NCBI GenBank assembly: GCA_030612045.1
Contig: JAUWOP010000008.1
Location: 1 to 39,728 of the forward strand
DNA: 39,728 bases
Origin: Chloroflexota bacterium
GTDB taxonomy: Bacteria; Chloroflexota; Dehalococcoidia; UBA2247; JAUWOP01
Reading direction: 5' to 3'
Shown: piece after piece, positions 17,012 to 24,641 of the stretch
Layout of the letters: every line of letters begins with the position of its first letter
Numbering within the stretch: position 1 is the first letter of the stretch
Program-made: the position numbers and the translations under genes
The notes under the pieces: generated by a model
Database searches by the model: none
Told to the model about the DNA's origin: nothing
The model's input: the letters and a program-made list of their open reading frames with translations, nothing else

Positions 17012-17729
17012 TACTATCTACCACTGTTCCAATTGATTCACCCCTCACTACTCGCTCAATACTGGATGATAATTGGATATTAAATACAATTATTGGCAGG
17101 TTATTTTCCATACACAGAGAAAAAGCAGTAGCATCCATAACATTAAGATGCTGGAGCATCGCTTCCTTGTGGCTTAGATGGTGGAATTTCTTTGCCTGGG
17201 GGTTCTTAGAAGGGTCTATATCATAAATGCCATCAACATTATTCTTTGCCATAAGTAATGCTTCAGCACCAATCTCTGCTGCTCGCAGGGCAGCAGCAGT
17301 ATCCGTTGTCATATAAGGATTACCTGTACCTGCGGCAAAAATTACTACCCGCCCCTTTTCCAAATGCCGAAGAGCACGACGCTGAATGTAAGGCTCTGCC
17401 ACTGACTGAATAGGAATAGCAGAAAGAGTTCGGGAGACAACCCCTTGCTGCTCCAAGATATCCTGCAGAGCAAGAGAGTTTATCACAGTGGCTAACATCC
17501 CAATATAATCAGCAGTAGCTCTATCCATTCCCCTATTAGAGGCAACCACTCCTCTCCAGATATTACCACCTCCTGGTACAATAGCTACCTCAACACCTGC
17601 CTCATGTACTTGCTTAATTTGCCGGGCTATCTCAGTGAGTACAGAAACATCAATCCCGAAAGACTCTCTCCCTCTTAGAGATTCCCCACTAAGTTTAAGC
17701 AAAATGCGCTTGTATTTGATATACTGCAT
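17004..17729 (-). CDS. pyrH: UMP kinase
   Basis: A 241-residue amino-acid-kinase-fold enzyme: [11 protein letters not shown] at the N-terminus, [14 protein letters not shown] near residue 50, [18 protein letters not shown], and [22 protein letters not shown] near 140. It phosphorylates UMP to UDP for RNA, DNA and nucleotide-sugar synthesis. It lies between tsf and frr, as in most bacteria. No frameshift or missing key residue is seen. Confidence 0.96.
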   Translation of the reverse strand: MQYIKYKRILLKLSGESLRGRESFGIDVSVLTEIARQIKQVHEAGVEVAIVPGGGNIWRGVVASNRGMDRATADYIGMLATVINSLALQDILEQQGVVSRTLSAIPIQSVAEPYIQRRALRHLEKGRVVIFAAGTGNPYMTTDTAAALRAAEIGAEALLMAKNNVDGIYDIDPSKNPQAKKFHHLSHKEAMLQHLNVMDATAFSLCMENNLPIIVFNIQLSSSIERVVRGESIGTVVDSND

Positions 17730-17749
17730 TTCCGCTTGATGCTTGAAAT

Positions 17750-18256
17750 CTACTCCAATCCTACCTCAAATCGCACAAACCTTCGCACCTCTATCTTTTC
17801 ACCAGTCTTAGCTACAGCTTCATCAATAAGATCCTGTATGGTTTTAGACTCATCCTTGATAGAAGATTGGTGTAAGAGACAAACTTCTCCTGGGTCAAGG
17901 TTTTTCCCATCGGGAATTTCCTCCTGAGAGAGATAGTGAGGTGCAGTAGCAGCAACCTGTAGTGCTAGTTCATGAGCTAGTTTCTTAAATTCATCAGTTC
18001 TGGCAACAAAATCCGTCTCGCATCTCACTTCTACCAACACACCAATATGCCCCCCCGCATGCACATAGGACTCAATCAGTCCCTCTAGAGTATTACGGCC
18101 ACTCCGCTGCCGCGCCTTAACCAACCCCCGCTCATACAGAAGCTCACAGGCCTTATCTATATCTCCACCTGTTTCCAAGAGAGCATTTCTACAAGCCATT
18201 ACGCCTGTGCTAGTCTTCTCCCTGAGCTCCTTTACTATTTCCGCTGTTACTTGCAT
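17750..18256 (-). CDS. tsf: Elongation factor Ts, short form
   Basis: The start at 18256 ([19 protein letters not shown]) is chosen because GAGGAG lies 8-9 bases upstream and the EF-Ts N-terminal UBA-like domain begins there. The open frame to 18292 adds 12 unrelated residues. The protein has about 168 residues with the motif [15 protein letters not shown] and the core [16 protein letters not shown]. The length fits the short EF-Ts of some deep lineages, which has one core domain rather than two. It exchanges GDP for GTP on EF-Tu. The start lies 47 bp inside the end of rpsB, an unusually long overlap. Confidence 0.93.
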   Translation of the reverse strand: MQVTAEIVKELREKTSTGVMACRNALLETGGDIDKACELLYERGLVKARQRSGRNTLEGLIESYVHAGGHIGVLVEVRCETDFVARTDEFKKLAHELALQVAATAPHYLSQEEIPDGKNLDPGEVCLLHQSSIKDESKTIQDLIDEAVAKTGEKIEVRRFVRFEVGLE

Positions 18257-19109
18257 CGGTATTATCTCCTCGCTCCCCATCTTCAGAGGCAAAAGCTATA
18301 GGCTCAAGGGTTGCCTCGATAACAGAAGCAGGCTGACTGACATCACTCAACACCATGTATTCTTCACCAAGCAGCCCCGCAGCACCCTCAACTTCACCAT
18401 AATCAACCTCGCCTATTGCCTTACCCTCTATAACAGCATTAGCAATAGTGTTACACATGAGCTTTAGTGCTCCGATGGCATCATCATTAGCAGGGATAGG
18501 ATAGTCAATCTCAGTGGGGTTACAGTTAGTATCGACAATAGCTACAATGGGTATCCTTACTCGTTTAGCCTCAGCTATTGCGATGTGGTCCTTAATAAGG
18601 TCAACAACGAAAAGAGCACTAGGTAGCCGAGTCATCTCTTTAATACCTGCCATTTGACGATTCAGCCGTTGAATCTTTTTATTCAACAGGAGTGCCTCTT
18701 TCTTCGTCAGAAGGTCGAACTCACCCTGCTCCTTCCGGCTTTCAAGTTGAACCAGATAGTTAAGGCGTGCTTGAATAGCGGCAAAGTTAGTAAGTGTTCC
18801 TCCTATCCACCTTTGATTGACATAGGGCATGCCACATCGTGCTGCTGCCTCCATAACAGGCAACTGAGCCTGCTTTTTTGTACCCACAAAGAGAACCTCT
18901 TCCCCCTGCGATACCATCTCAGCAATAAGGCTACACGCTTTTTGCAGCAATGAAAGTGTTTGTTCTAAATCAATAATATGGATACCATTGCGTTGGGTAA
19001 AGATATATCTTTTCATCAAGGGATGCCACCGAGAGGTCTGATGACCAAAATGTGCTCCTGCCTCCAGCAGTACCTTAATTGAAACATCCTGAATCAGGGC
19101 TTCTACCAT
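18210..19109 (-). CDS. rpsB: 30S ribosomal protein S2
   Basis: A 299-residue S2 protein: LLEAGAHFGHQTSRWHPLMKRYIFTQRNGIHII at the start spans the RNA-binding face (quoted only for its key residues GHQTSRW and NGIHIID), then VLFVGTKKQAQ, YVNQRWIGGTLTN, and VVDLIKDHIAIAEAKR with AIVDTNCNP. It has an extra C-terminal tail of about 50 residues, acidic and Gly/Ser/Asn-rich, beyond the usual ~240. The tail overlaps the tsf start. It belongs to the classic rpsB-tsf-pyrH-frr operon and follows hslU by 18 bp. Confidence 0.95.
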   Translation of the reverse strand: MVEALIQDVSIKVLLEAGAHFGHQTSRWHPLMKRYIFTQRNGIHIIDLEQTLSLLQKACSLIAEMVSQGEEVLFVGTKKQAQLPVMEAAARCGMPYVNQRWIGGTLTNFAAIQARLNYLVQLESRKEQGEFDLLTKKEALLLNKKIQRLNRQMAGIKEMTRLPSALFVVDLIKDHIAIAEAKRVRIPIVAIVDTNCNPTEIDYPIPANDDAIGALKLMCNTIANAVIEGKAIGEVDYGEVEGAAGLLGEEYMVLSDVSQPASVIEATLEPIAFASEDGERGDNTDASNSGNSKGAQGED

Positions 19110-19127
19110 CGTTTCTCTTACATCTCC

Positions 19128-20525
19128 TCACAAAACATAATGACTAATGCGATTATCTTCGACCAGATTCTGCGTTCGCTGACGAACATACTCAGCGTCT
19201 ACTACTACATTCTCCCCTCGTCTCTCGGCAGCAGTAAAATTCAGCTCTTCCATAGTCTTCTCCATTATAGTATGGAGCCGGCGTGCACCAATATTATCGG
19301 TAAGCTCATTCATCACTGCCGCCATATGAGCTATCTCATGGACACCATCAGGAGTAAAGGTAATGTCCAATCCTTCTGTTGCTAAGAGTGCCTGGTACTG
19401 CTTTGTCAAAGCATTTTGTGGACATGTGAGGATTTGCTCCATGTCTCCCTCTGAGAGGCTTCCAAATTTTACCTGAATAGGAAACCGCCCCAACAACTCT
19501 GGCATCAGATCAGAAGGCTTACTCTGTGAAAAGGTGCCTGCAGTAATGAACAAGATATGGTTACTCTTCATAACACCATATTTGGTTAGCACTGTCATCC
19601 CTTCAATAAGGGGAAGTAAATCCCGCTGTACACCTTCTCCTGATATATCCCTACCGATTTCTACTCTTGGCCCAACGAGTTTATCAATCTCGTCAATGAA
19701 CACAATACCCCTCTCCTCAGTTTGAACCACCGCCTCGTCTATTACTTCATCAAAGTTAAGCAACCTAGCAGCTTCTTCTCTGGTGAGAATACGCCTTGCT
19801 TCTTTGACAGGAACCTTCCTGCGCCTGCATTTCTTCTCAGAGCACTTGGGACCCTCCGACATTTCACTGATTAAATCACCAATCTCTTCAGCATCTAATC
19901 CCATGGCGATGTTCTGAGCCACCTTCCTTCTTTCCACTTCATTGTCGACATCAATCTCAATGACCTGCTCCTCCAACTGTTCATCATCCAAAAGATTAGC
20001 CATTTTCCGCCGCGTATCAGCAGTCGGTTTGCCACTTTTCGTCATTACTATAGAAAGGCTGCTACCTCCCCGCTGACTCTTGGTTACCGCTCGTCTGCTT
20101 CCCTTATTCAACTGCTGACATAGATAACTGATTATTCTCTCTGTCGCCAGATGCTCTGCCTTGTGTTCTGCCTCATGTAGTTTTTCCTCATATACTCTCA
20201 CGACAGCAGCTTCCACAAGCTCATGGATGATGGACTCCACATCTCTCCCCACATAGCCTACCTCGGTAAACCGGCTTGCTTCTACCTTGAGGAATGGTGC
20301 AGCAACTATCATTGCTGTACGGTGAGCCAGCTCAGTTTTACCACTTCCCGTCGGTCCAACAAACAAAACATTCTTCGGTACTAAATCACCCTGTAACTCT
20401 AAAGGTAGTTTCTTACGACGCTCACGATTACATAATGCTATTGCTACTGCCTTCTTTGCCTCATTCTGCCCTACAATATACCTACTTAATTCCAAGACAA
20501 TAGCTTGCGGTGTTAAATTGTTCAT
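19128..20525 (-). CDS. hslU: ATP-dependent protease ATPase subunit HslU
   Basis: A AAA+ unfoldase of 465 residues from the ATG at 20525, chosen for its GGAGG ribosome-binding site and because MNNLTPQAIVLELSRYIVGQ matches family starts. Walker A is FVGPTGSGKTELAHRT, with the pore region EVGYVGRDVE, a divergent I-domain in the middle, Walker B GIVFIDEIDKL and the sensor GRFPIQVKF. The C-terminus RISHYVL fits the conserved tail that inserts into HslV to activate it. No hslV gene is adjacent; it must be elsewhere or absent. It directly precedes rpsB with an 18-bp gap, so heat-shock and translation genes share an operon. Confidence 0.95.
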   Translation of the reverse strand: MNNLTPQAIVLELSRYIVGQNEAKKAVAIALCNRERRKKLPLELQGDLVPKNVLFVGPTGSGKTELAHRTAMIVAAPFLKVEASRFTEVGYVGRDVESIIHELVEAAVVRVYEEKLHEAEHKAEHLATERIISYLCQQLNKGSRRAVTKSQRGGSSLSIVMTKSGKPTADTRRKMANLLDDEQLEEQVIEIDVDNEVERRKVAQNIAMGLDAEEIGDLISEMSEGPKCSEKKCRRRKVPVKEARRILTREEAARLLNFDEVIDEAVVQTEERGIVFIDEIDKLVGPRVEIGRDISGEGVQRDLLPLIEGMTVLTKYGVMKSNHILFITAGTFSQSKPSDLMPELLGRFPIQVKFGSLSEGDMEQILTCPQNALTKQYQALLATEGLDITFTPDGVHEIAHMAAVMNELTDNIGARRLHTIMEKTMEELNFTAAERRGENVVVDAEYVRQRTQNLVEDNRISHYVL

Positions 20526-20721
20526 GTGCGCCTTCCTCCACAGGAATAACTCAGAATTAGAGTCTAGCACAGAAGTAGTCAAAAAACAAGGATATGTGCT
20601 CGTTCAGGTAATTGGCAAATAAACTAACCTCGCTATACTATGTCTAGTAACACAGCATGGGTAATTAGGCAGACATCAGGGCTCTCTTGCTTCATCTGCC
20701 TGTTGTAAAAAGGATGGAAAT

Positions 20722-21031
20722 ATGGTTAGAATAGTAATAGATAGTACCTCTGATATATCACAGGAGCTAGCCCACAGGTTGTATATTGCTGTAATACTGT
20801 TTGTGGGTTCATTTTGGGAATCAGGCATATCGTGATGGGATTGACATTCACCCTCCACAGTTCTTTTCCAGGTTGCTAGAAGATACTGCCGTGCCTAATG
20901 AGGCATAGTCTCTGACACAACGCCTGAAACTTCTGGTACCTGACGGGGATGTTCTCAAGTTCACTTTTGGTGCCGTAATAGGTGCTCATATTGGGGCTAA
21001 GAGACTGGGAGTAGCTGCTGTTGAGAGCTAG
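20722..21031 (+). pseudogene. DegV family protein, decayed relic
   Basis: An ATG at 20722 with AAGGA upstream opens VRIVIDSTSDISQELAHRL, the DegV N-terminus (family: xIVTDSxxDLPxEL). A second piece in another frame reads QFFSRLLEDTAVPNEA (family: EFYxxLxxxxxxPTTSQ). A third piece, KFTFGAVIGAHIGAKRLGVAA, ends at TAG 21029-21031 and resembles the DegV C-terminus (VIGTHxGPGxxG). Only about 100 of some 280 codons remain, with stops and frameshifts. DegV proteins bind fatty acids and feed fatty-acid kinase. The relic fills most of the 585-bp gap between hslU and korD; the rest shows no gene. Confidence 0.75.
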
Positions 21032-21090
21032 ACTCCCCTGGATTGACTGGGGGGGGGCGGAAGGCGCTTTCCTTTTACCGCAACATGAAG

Positions 21091-21096
21091 TATAAT
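21091..21096 (+). promoter_or_regulatory. -10 box of the kor operon promoter
   Basis: A perfect TATAAT lies 15 bases before the first ATG of korD. No strong -35 box is seen at the expected distance (TTTCCT at best). With a start site near 21103 the ATG at 21111 would be almost leaderless, whereas the TTG at 21132 would have a leader containing GCGAGGAAT as ribosome-binding site. Confidence 0.45.
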
Positions 21097-21110
21097 ACTA
21101 TTTAAGTAGT

Positions 21111-21401
21111 ATGCGAAGCGAGGAATCTGACTTGGAAACTAACAGTAAGACCCATATTGAGGCAGTAAAGGCATGCCCTGGAACTACAGAGAAGGTCGAG
21201 TTCAACTATAATTGGTGTAAGAGGTGTGGAATATGTGTCACCTTTTGCCCCCGGGGAGCGCTGGACTTAGATAGAAGTAATGGGATGAGGCCATGGTTGG
21301 CTAACCCAACACAGTGTACCTGTTGCGGTCTATGCCAGGTTCTGTGCCCAGACTTTGCTATTCAAGTGTTCAAAACTCCATCTCGAGGGGGTAAGAAATG
21401 A
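21111..21401 (+). CDS. korD: 2-oxoacid:ferredoxin oxidoreductase delta (ferredoxin) subunit
   Basis: A 96-residue protein with two 4Fe-4S motifs, CKRCGICVTFCPRGAL and CTCCGLCQVLCPDFAI, the bacterial 8Fe ferredoxin pattern. It passes electrons from the oxidative decarboxylation carried out by the next subunits to an external ferredoxin. The N-terminal 30 residues before VEFNYNWC are not conserved, so the real start may be TTG at 21132. It overlaps korA by 4 bases (ATGA) in the order D-A-B-C typical of 2-oxoglutarate:ferredoxin oxidoreductases. Confidence 0.9.
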   Translation: MRSEESDLETNSKTHIEAVKACPGTTEKVEFNYNWCKRCGICVTFCPRGALDLDRSNGMRPWLANPTQCTCCGLCQVLCPDFAIQVFKTPSRGGKK

Positions 21402-22552
21402 GCACAAGCGCAGGTATTACAGAAAAGGTGAGGGTTGCCGCCCGCCTGATGCGGGGGGATAGGGCAGTAGTTGAAGGTATGCTGGCAGCAGGTATTGAGT
21501 TTTACGCCGGCTATCCTATAACACCGGCTAATGATATCGCACGGTGGCTCTCTGAAGAGCTTCCACAACAGGGCAGCATTTTTATTCAGATGGAGGATGA
21601 GATATCCAGTCTGGCTGCCGTCCTTGGAGCCTCATTGACCGGACTTAAGTCAGCCACGGCTACCAGTGGTCCTGGTTTCTCACTAATGCAGGAGCACATT
21701 GGTTATGCTGCTATAGCAGAAATCCCTTGCGTTATCATTGATGTGCAGCGGACGGGTCCTAGTACCGGACGTCCCACACAACCATCTCAGGGAGATGTGA
21801 TGCAGTCACGGTGGGGAACTCATGGGGACCATCCCATCATTGTGCTCTGCCCTTCTTCAGTACTAGAAAGTTATACCCTCGCTATTCGTGCCTTTAACTT
21901 GGCGGAGAGGTATCGCACTCCGGTTATACTCCTAATGGATGAGGTGATTGCCCATATGAGGGAGAAGGTCAGGTTACCTCTCCCTGAGGCTGAGATATAT
22001 TCCCGCCCTAAGGTTACAACCCCACCGCAGGGCTACCGTCCTTATTCTAATGATTGGGGTGATGTGCCACCTATGGCTTCATTTGGTGATGGCTATCGTT
22101 ATAATATCACCGGGCTGTTTCATGACGAGTCCGGATTCTATACTGCTGACCTCGCAAAGATTAATACCTGGCTGGAAAGGCTGTTTGGTAAGATTGACCA
22201 GCATCTGGATGATATAGTGCAGGTGCAGACAGAGGATGTTGAGAATGCTAGCGTTGTGGTGGTTTCCTATGGGGCAGCAGCCCGCTCAGCACGTTATGCT
22301 GTGAAGCAGGCACAAGAGAATGGGGTAGCAGCAGGGATGGTGAAGCTTCTTACCCTCTGGCCCTTTCCTGAGGCAGTGATACGGCAGCTTGCTCCTAAGA
22401 TAAAGCGGTTTGTGGTAGTAGAGATGAACAGGGGACAGATTCAGTTGGAGGTGGAGAGGGTAGCAGGTGGTAAAGCAGAGGTAGTTGGGGTCAACCGCAT
22501 GGATGGAGAGATGGTTGAGCCCGGAGAGATTTTGAAGGTGATAGAGGAGTAG
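21398..22552 (+). CDS. korA: 2-oxoglutarate:ferredoxin oxidoreductase alpha subunit
   Basis: A 384-residue subunit with FYAGYPITPANDIARWL near residue 37, QMEDEISSLAAVLGASLTG, the TATSGPGFSLMQEHIGYA motif and DVQRTGPSTGRPTQPSQGD near 120. These are characteristic of the alpha chain of 2-oxoacid:ferredoxin oxidoreductases, which holds the substrate-pocket and pyrimidine-binding parts. The GPSTGRPT motif is the form seen in KorA/VorA-type enzymes; 2-oxoglutarate is the best guess, and other 2-oxoacids cannot be excluded. Supports an incomplete or reductive TCA route in an anaerobe. Confidence 0.92.
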   Translation: MSTSAGITEKVRVAARLMRGDRAVVEGMLAAGIEFYAGYPITPANDIARWLSEELPQQGSIFIQMEDEISSLAAVLGASLTGLKSATATSGPGFSLMQEHIGYAAIAEIPCVIIDVQRTGPSTGRPTQPSQGDVMQSRWGTHGDHPIIVLCPSSVLESYTLAIRAFNLAERYRTPVILLMDEVIAHMREKVRLPLPEAEIYSRPKVTTPPQGYRPYSNDWGDVPPMASFGDGYRYNITGLFHDESGFYTADLAKINTWLERLFGKIDQHLDDIVQVQTEDVENASVVVVSYGAAARSARYAVKQAQENGVAAGMVKLLTLWPFPEAVIRQLAPKIKRFVVVEMNRGQIQLEVERVAGGKAEVVGVNRMDGEMVEPGEILKVIEE

Positions 22553-23362
22553 GTGATGGATTCAGTTATTGTAGAGAATTACCCTTCCCACCTGCGGCAA
22601 CTTCCTAGTTTATGGTGTGCTGGGTGTGGGTGTGGCATCGTCATGGGAGCAATGTTGAGGGCAATAGAGAATGCAGGACTTGATGAGACTGAAGTCACAA
22701 TAGTCTGTGGTATCGGTTGTAGTGGTCGCATGTCAACCTACACTGATTTCAATACTCTGCACACCACACATGGACGTGCTCTGGCATTTGCTACCGGCAT
22801 CAAACTGGCTAAGCCTGAGATGACAGTTATCGTAATTATGGGTGATGGTGATGCCCTGGCTATTGGGGGGAATCATTTTATTCATGCTGCCAGGCGCAAT
22901 ATTGACCTTACAGCCATAGTGGTTAACAATATGATTTATGGGATGACGGGAGGACAGCTTTCACCAACCACCCCGATGGGTGATAAGGCTGTTACTGCCC
23001 CATGGGGGCATATAGAATCTCCCTTTGATGCTATCAAGCTGGCTGAGGCAGCAGGAGCATCCTTTGGTGCTCGAGGCACTGTGTATCATGCCCTGGAACT
23101 GGAGAAGCTTATCTCTCTTGCTATGCAGAAGAAAGGCTTTGCCGTAGTAGATGCTCTTTCTAGTTGTCCTCTCTACTATGGTAAATTTAATGAATTGGGC
23201 TCACCCTCAGACATGCTGGAGTGGTTTCGGGAGAATACTACTCCAGCGGGAAAAGAGACTGAAGATAAAATTCCGCGTGGCGTTCTTCTCGACCGGGAAC
23301 TTCCCGAGTTTACCGCTGAGTATGAGAAGTTAGTAGCACGCATTCAAAAGGAGGAGAGATGA
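22553..23362 (+). CDS. korB: 2-oxoglutarate:ferredoxin oxidoreductase beta subunit
   Basis: The 269-residue beta chain carries the thiamine-diphosphate domain: WCAGCGCGIVMGAMLRA near residue 20, a second conserved CGIGCSGRM, HGRALAFATGIKLA, and VIMGDGDALAIGGNHFIHAA with VVNNMIYGMTGGQ, the GDG-(X)n-NN motif that binds ThDP-Mg. The Cys residues near the N-terminus hold a proximal 4Fe-4S cluster in this family. A GTG at 22553 precedes an ATG at 22556, and either could be the start. It abuts korA and overlaps korC by 4 bases. Confidence 0.93.
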   Translation: MMDSVIVENYPSHLRQLPSLWCAGCGCGIVMGAMLRAIENAGLDETEVTIVCGIGCSGRMSTYTDFNTLHTTHGRALAFATGIKLAKPEMTVIVIMGDGDALAIGGNHFIHAARRNIDLTAIVVNNMIYGMTGGQLSPTTPMGDKAVTAPWGHIESPFDAIKLAEAAGASFGARGTVYHALELEKLISLAMQKKGFAVVDALSSCPLYYGKFNELGSPSDMLEWFRENTTPAGKETEDKIPRGVLLDRELPEFTAEYEKLVARIQKEER

Positions 23363-23910
23363 ATTCCCGTTATGAGATTCGACTGGCAGGTGAGGGAGGA
23401 CAGGGATTGCTCTTGCTAGGAGACATCCTTGCTGAGGCTCTAACAGTCTCTGATGAACGAAACTTATCAGTCACTACGAGCTATGGAGCACAGCAGAGAG
23501 GTGGTGACAGCCGTGCTGAGATTATCCTCAGTCCGGAAGAGATTGACTATCCCGAGGTAATCGAGGCAGATTTTCTCCTCGCTCTGGGTGGCAACTCCCT
23601 GAAGCAACATGAGCATGAAGTAAAGAAGAACGGACTGATTCTGGCTAACTCCTCACAGGTAGATGGAGCATGCCCGTCACAGAGGATACTACGTCTGCCC
23701 CTCATTGCAACCTCACAAGAGGCTACCGGCACTGAGCGTAATGTCAATATGGTAGCCCTGGGAGCAATAACGGAGCTTACCGACATTGTATCCCCTGAGG
23801 CGAGCCTTGAAGCAATGGAACGGATTCTCCCTTCTAAGTTTCTGAAGGATGGTAAGAAGGCATTCGAGGCAGGACGCCATATTGCCCGTCAGCTTAGTCC
23901 TTCTTCGTAG
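23359..23910 (+). CDS. korC: 2-oxoglutarate:ferredoxin oxidoreductase gamma subunit
   Basis: A 183-residue gamma chain: IRLAGEGGQGLLLLGDILAEA at the N-terminus (the family GxGGQG motif), VTTSYGAQQRGGDSRAEI and DYPEVIEADFLLALG. In four-subunit enzymes the gamma chain helps bind coenzyme A. It closes the korDABC operon. The convergent DUF212 gene begins its stop only 8 bp beyond, with no obvious terminator between them. Confidence 0.92.
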   Translation: MNSRYEIRLAGEGGQGLLLLGDILAEALTVSDERNLSVTTSYGAQQRGGDSRAEIILSPEEIDYPEVIEADFLLALGGNSLKQHEHEVKKNGLILANSSQVDGACPSQRILRLPLIATSQEATGTERNVNMVALGAITELTDIVSPEASLEAMERILPSKFLKDGKKAFEAGRHIARQLSPSS

Positions 23911-23918
23911 TGCTTGCT

Positions 23919-24365
23919 CTAGTGGGATATCGTTATCCATAGCCAAGCTATAAAGATACCTAATGTAGCACCGGCGACCACCTCAAGGAAGGTGTGACCA
24001 ATGAGCTCCCGCAGGCGCTGGTCTGAAATAGGACGTCCTTTGAAGAGTTCCTCTAACATGTGGTTGAGAACGATAGATTGGTTTTTTACTACCTGTCGTA
24101 CCCCTGCTGCGTCATACATTACTATCGTAGCGAGCACAACAGAAATAGCAAAGAAGGGTGAGCTCACTCCCTCCAACATAGCTACCGCCGTAGCCAGAGC
24201 ACAGACTAAGGCAGTGTGTGAACTGGGCATCCCTCCACTGCTGATTATATAGTGCAGCTCTAAATGTCCTTCCCTGGCCAGGCAGACAAATACCTTCATT
24301 ACCTGTGCCACAGCCCATGCGCAGAAGGGAATAATCAGTGCTTCATTGTGTATGAGCTCACTCAA
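23919..24365 (-). CDS. Divergent PAP2 (DUF212) family membrane protein
   Basis: A 148-residue membrane protein with SSGGMPSSHTALVCALATAVAMLEG near residue 42, the hallmark of the DUF212/divergent PAP2 family, then VMYDAAGVRQVVKNQS and LRELIGHTFLEVVAGATLG, which contains the last conserved histidine. These proteins resemble acid phosphatases acting on lipid phosphates. The activity of this one is unproven. The TTG start at 24365 has AAGGAG four to five bases upstream. It is convergent with korC and divergent from comEC. Confidence 0.87.
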   Translation of the reverse strand: MSELIHNEALIIPFCAWAVAQVMKVFVCLAREGHLELHYIISSGGMPSSHTALVCALATAVAMLEGVSSPFFAISVVLATIVMYDAAGVRQVVKNQSIVLNHMLEELFKGRPISDQRLRELIGHTFLEVVAGATLGIFIAWLWITISH

Positions 24366-24490
24366 GATACTCCTTCATCAAATCCAGCCCTTTGCAGAGG
24401 ATTGATTACCTGTAACAGTCAGGAAAGACTATGAATCTAGCTTATATTAGCACTTTCTTTGCCAGATAGCCCTTACCTGTAGGTAGAGAC

Positions 24491-24510
24491 CCATTGCTGT
24501 TATGCAATGG
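24491..24510. repeat. Perfect 7-bp hairpin CCATTGC/GCAATGG
   Basis: A 7-bp stem with a 6-base loop lies in the 276-bp intergenic space between the divergent DUF212 and comEC genes, about 75 bases before the proposed comEC promoter. No T-run follows, so terminator function is unlikely. It could be a binding site for a dimeric regulator. The rest of this gap shows no gene. Confidence 0.35.
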
Positions 24511-24564
24511 CAAGTTTAATAGAGTATATTAGAAAGGCGTGAGCGGGGCAAGGATGAATAGTTA

Positions 24565-24594
24565 TTGACCCTATCCTTCTTAGCCTCATATTCT
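24565..24594 (+). promoter_or_regulatory. Candidate comEC promoter
   Basis: TTGACC and TATTCT are separated by 18 bases. A start site near 24601 would give an ~40-base leader before the GTG at 24642. There is no strong ribosome-binding site before that GTG, so the true start or promoter may differ. Confidence 0.45.
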
Positions 24595-24641
24595 CTATAG
24601 TAGGTGCTTAGATAAGGCTATTTCTCTTTAGTTGTGCATGG

